Positions 57,300 through 64,000 of a stretch of 64,000 nt of DNA are shown piece after piece (position 1 is the first letter of the stretch; each line of letters begins with the position of its first letter). The notes under the pieces are model-generated. The model ran no database searches, was not told the DNA's origin, and saw nothing but the letters and a program-made list of their open reading frames with translations. Made by a program: the position numbers and the translations under genes. The stretch spans positions 766,242,483 through 766,306,482 of the forward strand of contig NC_081414.1 of NCBI RefSeq assembly GCF_030272615.1. The letters are read 5' to 3'. Origin of the DNA: Cryptomeria japonica (lineage: Eukaryota > Streptophyta > Pinopsida > Cupressales > Cupressaceae).

Positions 57300-57720
57300 G
57301 TAGACTTCCCATTATTGTGAAACTGATGTGTACACCTTAAACTCAAAGAATGCAATGTTCCCAACATCAATGAAGTGGTTGACAAATAAATACACTTCAA
57401 GTTCATGTATCCATCTGTACAATCCAATGGCATCAATCCTTCTTTGAAACATAAGAATGCCCAGATTCACTAGGATGTTGAATGGATCTTGATGCTCAAA
57501 AGGTATGTTGGAACCAATGTTATTAGACTCACCCAGAAGCTCCATGTCTCTGGATAAAGGGAGGGACAGTTTTGGTACCCAACATCAAGATTGTAATTAT
57601 CTTGGTCATCTCCAGAAGTTCTGCAGATTCAGAGAGAGTCTCAACAGCAGACTCAATGTTGCATAGCGTTTTGAAGAGAAGGGTACAGCCTTCTTTGCAT
57701 TCGTGACCAAAAGATCTATA
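57300..57720 (-). pseudogene. Probable Gypsy gag remnant
   Basis: The minus-strand frame 57545-57312 contains IDAIGLYRWIHELEVYLFVN and ends FKVYTSVSQ, resembling the Retrotrans_gag core (W...E.YF...F...W). Upstream (57600-57720) is a helical segment (IESAVETLSESAELLEMTK). It is directly followed by the pol remnant, so PR and most of RT are deleted. Confidence 0.45.
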
Positions 57721-57729
57721 GATTTTGTC

Positions 57730-58480
57730 TTGCTTTCTGTCGAGTAGTTAGAACAATGACCATTAAGGGAGGTTATTAAATTATTGTAATGTTTTTATGA
57801 CGGTCATCATAGTTGTTTAAGTTAGTATTTAGAAACTTCTGATTATGTCTTTCGTGTTTCTATTTATGATCATTTCCATTATGGAAAGATCGTCTTGTGT
57901 TTCTCTATTTAAGGAGTCTTTAAATCTCCTTTGAAAAGATCAAACTCTGAATTATTATAACGGGAAACCCTTTCAGGAGAAAACCACGACTAAAGATTGC
58001 TTATATAAATTTCTCTTACAAACTTTGAAGGCACCAACCTACTGGAGACACCAATTCCCACTTGTCTTTGTAGGCAACAACTCATTGGAGACACCAATCC
58101 CTACTATTGAGCACTAACCAAGCTAGACACACCAATCTCTTCTATTGAGATGCACCAAACTCTAACAACAAAGTCTTTGTCTTCTTGAGAATAAATCTCC
58201 TTCAAAGATCTTCTATAAATTGGTTAATAAATCTGCTCTAACTCTGCTCATAAATCTGCTTAATTCTGCTTATAAGTCTTCTATAACTCTACTCATATAT
58301 CTGCTATAAATCTGATTATAATCTTCTTCAAATCAGGTCCATAAATCTGCTGATAAAGCATATATCTCTGGTCTAAATCTGAAAGATATTTCGCTAAATT
58401 CTTGCAAATCACATCTCAAACTTATCTTGCATATATACCTTCCAAAATAACCCTTCGTACAAAAGCAGTGACCCATCCAA
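57730..58480 (-). repeat. LTR-like region of the minus-strand remnant
   Basis: The minus strand shows repeated GGTGTCTCC / GGTGCC units (58160-58040), then CGTGGTTTTCTCCTGAAAGG (about 57990), an R/U5-type block as in other LTRs here. Edges unknown. Confidence 0.4.
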
Positions 58481-59640
58481 GAGGGGTTGGCCAAACTTCA
58501 AATATAATTATTTCATTTTAATTTCAGAAGTGGCAATTACATGCAAAACAATTCAAATTAAAATATAATAAATGCTTCTAACATAGTTGGCTAGCACTCC
58601 ATAAATATTTTAAGTTCCATTGGGATGCATCCTCGGGTCTGTTACCCCCATACCCATATCAAGGACGGGACCGGGACGCAAAGACATTTTTTCCCCATAA
58701 TGCCTCAATGAAATTTGCTTTCATGGAAGACCATTATTGCACTATATTCGCTAAAAAGATTTGTTGAAAAGGCTTCAGAAAATTTCAAGAAAATGTAATT
58801 TGCAAGTATAAAGTTGAATTCAACAATATTTGTCAATATCCTTGCTACGTATACCAAAATACATATGAAATCTCAATTCAAGTCTAATGCTATGTATTAA
58901 GATTTTACAATGTATATGATGAATGCTTTATCACTGTTATGATATGCATATTTGAAATTTCTCTATATTTTTTAAAATCCCCTATTTTTTTAACAGCCGT
59001 CCCCTAAAAAATGGCTCAAAAATACCCCCATACTAAAAACATGTCCCATCGCCCCCTATCGTCCTTGTCCCCGAAACTCATTGGAACATAGATTTTAACT
59101 TTGTATTTTGAAGTTTGAAATACATTGTGATAATAGAATGTGGACAAAAAAAAATTATTGCTAATCAAATAATGGAATTGTTTTGACAAAAATGCCAAAC
59201 TCTTACAATGAATGGAAACGCACATTTTGAGACAGCCGTGTATTTCATTCTACTTTTGAGCATTCTTGGAGAATGTTTAATCATATACACTACAAGAAAT
59301 TCAATTGTTTGACTCAACAACAGATAAATGATTTGGGTTTTGTCCACCACAATCCCTGTGATGTCCCTTTTGGAGATATTACTATATTTTGACGCAAATC
59401 ACAAGTTCACTTAAACATAAGAGATATAATACAGTTAAGAATATAAATTTACCATTTCAAATGTCTTTAACAAGATTAATCCTAGTTTAGGTCCTACAAT
59501 CATGTTAGTCAACACTTGAAACGTAATTCATGAGACCAACTATTTTCACATGGGTAAGGAATTCAATAACATATGATTGCTTATATAATCGATAGCATTA
59601 ATAATTATCCAAAGCATATTCCTAAAGTTATCCTTGCATT

Positions 59641-59900
59641 GCAAGAGTATGGGTGGAAAATGGTCCACTCCATCCCTCAATCCACCTTGGAGGCACTCCA
59701 TCCTTCTTGATCAAGCCTAGGAGCACTAATCAGCCTCCCAGCCCATGAGCACTTCATCTTGGGGTGGCATGATTGATAAGCGTATGAGACTACCTTCTCC
59801 ACCAAGCCAGCTAACACACATACACCTCCTGGCCCACAAGCACTCCATCTCGAAGTTGCATACTTGGTGAAAAATAGGTCGGGTTCTCGGTTTTCATGAA
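59641..59900. repeat. Imperfect tandem repeat (about 100-bp units)
   Basis: GAGCACTTCATCTTGGGGTG and AAGCACTCCATCTCGAAGTT recur with CAGCC/GGCCCA flanks, suggesting two to three diverged units. Confidence 0.4.
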
Positions 59901-60109
59901 CTCAAAAAGGTTGATCAGCCTTCTTGTTTGCAGCCATTTCTATTCAATTCAAAATAGATTAACTATCTGAATATATTTTAACATATTTATCAAATAGAAA
60001 TGTAATTAATTTTATTTAAATTGGGGAACAATGCTCCCATTGGATAAGGCTTGTTATTGGGCCTCCTTGGGTTCATCCATCTTCGCACGATAAAGAGGAA
60101 ATGGAATGG

Positions 60110-61079
60110 AACAAACCAGATGCAGGTTGAATTAAAATAAATTTCGACGAGGCCTCCAAAGGAAACCCGGGTCTATCTGGAGTAGGTTGTGTTGCTCGGG
60201 ATTAGATAGGGAGTATTTTAGCAATAGGAGCTCAGAAGCTTACGGATGGGACAAACAATGAAGCAAAATCCAAGGCTGCTTTTCTCACCGTCAACTTGGC
60301 AAGCAAATTAGTGGTAACAAAATTACATTTGGAAAGAGATTTACAAATAATTATAAATGCAATCTCAAATGGTGAAGCACAAGCTCGGAAATTGAACAAA
60401 TACATCAAAATTATTAGAACTAAGCTAAATTCTTTTTTATATTTAAAAATTTCTCACATTAGGCATGATGGAAATAAGGTGGTGAACACCTTATCGAAGT
60501 GGGAAAGCTCATTTATTTTAGGCAAAGTGGTGGGAGGATTATCGAAAAGTGCAAATTGGGCAGGATTTGGTACAAAGTGCAAGTGTTGAGTTAGGGAATT
60601 GAAACTCATTGAATGAGGTGAGCCTCCCAAGACATTCAAAGCGTGCAAGACAAGTTAAATGGAGGCGACATTGAGAAATTTTCATTCATTTTGAATGAAA
60701 ATTTGTGAGAGTCGTCTGGGTGTTGTAGAGTAAGGATGGAAGCCAGCTTTACATTGAGAACAAAGAAGCAGCAATTGGCTTTCTGGGGAAAATTACCGAT
60801 GACCACTTGAGAAGAATTTTTATACTTGAAGATCCAATGTTTTTGCAACTGATCAAAATGTTGTTGGGCGATGAAGTCATGAATGTGGAATACAAGAACA
60901 AAACGAAAGTGGATATCGCCTCTCTAGTCCTCACATGGTGCCTAGAATTGGGGACTAAAGATGATACATGGTGGCTCATAGAATCATGTGTTAGGGGCCA
61001 GTGGTGCTATGGCATGGGGGCTTTAATTGCAATGGTCATCCTAGGAGAGGGATTCAAAATAAAGAGAGGGGAATGGTTT
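60110..61079 (+). pseudogene. LINE RNase H and C-terminal fragment
   Basis: Shows KINFDEASKGNPGLSGVGCV (RNase H start, catalytic Asp), NNEAKSKAAFLTVNLA, LHLERDLQIIINAI and ISHIRHDGNKVVNTLS. Then follows another coding block at 60750-61079 (IGFLGKITDDHLRRIFILED, VLTWCLELGTKDDTWWLIES) that I do not recognise. It may be a host exon or a LINE extension. It is cut off at 61079 by the minus-strand giant-LTR copy. Stops occur in the linker. Confidence 0.6.
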
Positions 61080-61817
61080 TGTTGATGTGTTTTTTATGAC
61101 CTCATGCAACACCGTATAAAATATAAGTATTCTATACTCTCTTGAACAAAGACTTCTCGAATGCTAAACTATGTGATCAAATGAGAAGACTCCAAGGTTC
61201 CGATAGTCAGATTCTGACTTTAAATGTGGATAGATTCAGTGAATAAATGTGATTTTGTTGGAATCATAAGGGTACTTACGTTTTACTTGAACTTTGCTGC
61301 AATGTGGAATCTCAAATTTACTAAAGCCTAATAAGGCAAAAGGAGACAAGGGTTGAGAAAGATTATGCTACTCTAAGAATGTAAGAAATGACTGTTGATT
61401 AGGTGCACCCAAACCAAGCTTTTCTTCGCCATGCTGGAACAACTACACAAAGAAGGTGCAATCTCCAAAGGATAAACGAATGATTTCAATATCACCCATG
61501 CACACCAACATTATGAACAGTAAGCATACAATGATTGAAGTTAAGCTTATTTCACTTTGACCACACACTGCAATTTGCAATCAACAAACTCCAAGTGGTA
61601 TGAACATAGGTACACCATTCATCAGCAACAAGATCTTCCATCCATCTAATCAACATTAAAACAAATGAGAAGTAGAGACCATGCAAATTGTTGAATCAAC
61701 ACATGAAATTCACCATATCTACAATGAAAATAATATGTTTCTTGCAAAACAAAGTCTTGGCAACAATCTTTTTTTTCTCTTACTCTATTCTACTACTAAC
61801 TAGTAACTATTGATTGC

Positions 61818-61822
61818 TTCTG
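61818..61822. repeat. Target-site duplication TTCTG (left)
   Basis: Matches 63064-63068. Confidence 0.88.
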
Positions 61823-63063
61823 TGTAATGTCCCCACTTTAGCAGTTGAACAAGTGTGTGTGCGTTAGCCTTGTTCTACATGGTCCCGAGGGCGAACGAAG
61901 GGTTTAAAGGGATCCTGGAGTGTTTTGGCCTAGTCATTTCCAGTTGGGGCCAAAACGAAGTTGATTTACTCAGTTTCAGGCATACTTACTATTTTTAGTA
62001 AGTCAGCAGGACATAGTGGAGGCCAGTTTTGGTGTTTGGATTTGATACTCCTTGGTGAGAGCTTTCCGACGGGCTATCACTCGCATTATTCGGAGTCCGA
62101 TTGCTAATACATTTTAATGCCTGAAGTTTTATTAAAGTAACATTTAATTTAATTGTAAAATATTAAAGTGTTACTCTAATATTTATTTTATGGGATCTAT
62201 ACCCAAGGGAGACATAAGTGAATATTTTAATATATGTTTTGTATTGCTCATCTTTTATCCCACATTGCCGATGAGAGTTGAGTCGACCCTTGGAAAGAGA
62301 ATAAAAGAAAGCGTTTGTGGCTTCATTAGATATGTTAGATATGAGAAGAAATTGATGCAATGAGTTGTAGACCCGTTCTTGGCATCAGAGGACGTCTATC
62401 CTCTCTTGTGACATTCTAGACGTCATCCCCCTGGGGTTTGGCCTTTGGAATCCATTGCTACCAGCTTCATTATCAGGTAGTTTGGGCACGTTTCTAGCTA
62501 CAGGCAGATTGGATGTTTTGCGCATAACTTCTTCTCCATTTGTCCGATGCTTATGCCACTTTGAGGGGATGATATATGAAGACTTTGGACTGACTGAAGA
62601 TAAAATATTACTGTAGCAGCAGCATACTGTAGCAGCTGCGCACTGTAGCAGCCACGTCACTGTAGCAACGTCACTGTAGCAGCTGCGTACTGTAGCATCT
62701 TGTTAGCAGCAGCCTAATGCTATGGCCCAGGCCATCACTCTGTGAAAACAATATTCATGCTATTCTATTGCTGGAGTATTTAGTGAGTTGTTTCATTGCC
62801 AATATTGCACTTAATCTGAAAATCATTATAAATACAGTGTGTTGGTTATTTCAGTTGTGTGTTTATGCTTTCATTTTCATATTCATGTTACATGCATAGA
62901 TCCTTGTTAAAAGGGCACAAAAAAAACAATACAACAAACCATTCCGGAGTCATAAAGGTTGTAACACAAATCAGAGAAATTAAGGACTGCAAGCAAAGTG
63001 TCTGACGGAATTACTTTATAGCTGTGATTTCATTTAGAAGTGGATTTTGGGGTAACCATTACA
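61823..63063 (+). mobile_element. Solo LTR, second family, copy 2 (1,241 bp)
   Basis: TGTAATGTCCCC...GGTAACCATTACA with TSD TTCTG, the inverted counterpart of 46698-47950. It interrupts the minus-strand giant-LTR copy; removing it reconnects that copy's TATA region to its R region. Confidence 0.9.
62611..62696 (+). repeat. CTGTAGC tandem array (about 16-bp period)
   Basis: Six copies of CTGTAGC at 62611, 62627, 62643, 62660, 62674 and 62690, with GCAGCTGC-type palindromic spacers. Confidence 0.88.
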
Positions 63064-63068
63064 TTCTG
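63064..63068. repeat. Target-site duplication TTCTG (right)
   Basis: Matches 61818-61822. Confidence 0.88.
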
Positions 63069-63214
63069 CTACCAACTATTAATCCTTTACAAATGACAAG
63101 ACTAAGTCTTATATAGAGAGCTCATTACATTAAAGATATTTTGTTAGCAATTTTGGAAATCCTTAAGATGAATTTGGATAATGCAACTTTTGCCTCACTT
63201 CACCTTCAATCCTC

Positions 63215-64000
63215 AAGTCGTGGATTCCTTGAAGTCGAGGAATTTGAGAATGCACATCATGAATTCCTTGAGGTCAAGGAATAATGATCACTTTTATCTC
63301 TTTCAATCGTTCTTCACATTCCTCCATATATTTGCTTCATTGAGGCATTCAATTGTTTTCACTTTGCTTGTAAACTTTGAAGATCCAAGGATAAATTGAG
63401 TTAAGGCGATTTTCAGCTTTCATGTCTTTCAAGACTCCCAAATCGTGGATTCCTTGGGGTCAAGGAATTTGAGAAGTTACATCGTGGATTCCTTGAGGTC
63501 AAGGAATTTGAGCACTCAAGGATGACTTTGCTCATTTTCTTCAAGATCACTTCTTAAAATTATTGTTTCACCAAGTAAAAGGCAGTTGTTGCAAGTTTGG
63601 TTACAAATGATCTTCCTTTGTTGAAATCATTTAAAGCTTCATCAACTTATGGCTTTCGCCTAATGCTTGGATGATTGATCATCACATGGGTAACTAGCCT
63701 TCAAGACCCTAAAGTCGTGGATTCCTTGGGGTCAAGGAATTTGAGAGGTCAAGAAAAATGAGAAATAAAGCCGTGGATTTCTCCACCTCATGCAATTTGA
63801 GCGCTCAAAGATAACATTCACTCCTTGCTCAACTTATGAATTTCACTAAGTAAAGGAATTGTTGTAAATTTAATTGAAAGTAATCTTTCCTTGTTGGAAT
63901 CATCTTAAGCACTAAGTCACCAATTCATGCCTTTCGCCCAACCCTTGGTTATCATGCTGAAATCATGGATTCCTTGAGGTCAAGGAAAATGAGAAGTCAA
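63215..64000 (-). repeat. Hairpin tandem array of third giant-LTR copy
   Basis: At least seven copies of a TCGTGGATTCCTTG-type motif near 63218, 63268, 63440, 63481, 63713, 63771 and 63964. Most contain the palindrome ATTCCTTGAGGTCAAGGAAT. They are organised in a higher-order unit of roughly 225-273 bp. The array runs off the window. Confidence 0.85.

Larger units (their letters stand above)
54309..64000 (-). other. Kinase intron upstream of the hinge exon (at least 9.7 kb)
   Basis: No exon encoding the glycine loop or catalytic Lys was found on the minus strand to the window edge, so this intron extends past 64000. It contains LINE and Gypsy debris and LTRs listed separately. 54309-54900 and 58490-59640 hold no recognisable features apart from those noted. 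Confidence 0.65.
61080..64000 (-). mobile_element. Third copy of the giant LTR family, minus strand, interrupted and running off the window
   Basis: The minus strand ends ACACATCAACA at 61080. The preceding 700 bp align with the R/U5 end of the nested LTR (GATTGTTGCCAAGA, CAATTTGCATGGTCT, GTTTGTTGATTGC, AAGCTTAACTTCAAT). A second-family solo LTR (61823-63063) interrupts it. On the far side CTCTATATAAGACTTAGTC (about 63096-63114, minus) is the TATA region, followed upstream by a hairpin tandem array to the window edge. Confidence 0.75.

Noticed and set aside
59288-59302. CACTA transposon terminus (CACTACAAGAAATTC)
   Set aside because: No matching TTCTTGTAGTG end exists at a sensible distance to the right. 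The only TTCTTGTAGTG (near 47999) is on the wrong side and orientation.

Overview
The window is nuclear DNA from a seed plant, most likely a gymnosperm (conifer-like). The evidence is one plant protein-kinase gene with very long introns set in dense, old, nested retrotransposons (Copia, Gypsy, plant L1-type LINE, tRNA-derived SINEs), with no compact gene clusters. The gymnosperm call is inference from architecture; no species marker was found.

Layout. 1-24.5 kb is a transposon graveyard. It holds a Copia tail and LTR (1-1743), a structurally complete but dead Copia element with LTRs, PBS, PPT and a perfect 5-bp target duplication (1749-10579), further Copia remnants on both strands (11290-15960), a LINE RNase H fragment (16530-16925) and a decayed full-domain LINE (about 18310-24470). 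24.5-28.06 kb is AT-rich intergenic DNA with an (AT)n microsatellite and one small insertion flanked by direct repeats. 28.06-64 kb is occupied by a minus-strand kinase gene of the VIK / integrin-linked-kinase-like Raf group. Seven intact exons (54308 down to 28420) encode the catalytic domain from the alpha-C region to the stop codon. The N-terminal exons lie beyond the right edge.

One kinase intron (29685-53913) is 24,229 bp. About 23.4 kb of it is a nested retrotransposon stack. A plus-strand Copia (about 30185-53590) is split by a minus-strand LTR element (about 34847-50865). That element contains a giant solo LTR (36512-46503, TSD GGTCT), which is itself interrupted by another solo LTR of the same family (41141-44866, TSD GGTCC). 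A second LTR family contributes solo LTRs at 46698-47950 (TSD TAGAG) and 61823-63063 (TSD TTCTG). The intron upstream of exon 54188-54308 exceeds 9.7 kb and holds LINE and Gypsy debris plus a third giant-LTR copy on the minus strand (61080 to past 64000).

The most unusual object is the giant LTR family. Each copy carries an internal tandem array: a 42-bp minisatellite, a 166-167-bp-period hairpin array, or a roughly 250-bp-period hairpin array. The two plus-strand copies share a telobox palindrome exactly 65 bp upstream of a TATA box. The largest copy also carries a decayed ORF of about 1,060 codons upstream of that promoter, in the position of U3. The ORF reads through in frame once the nested solo LTR is removed. 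I do not recognise its protein.
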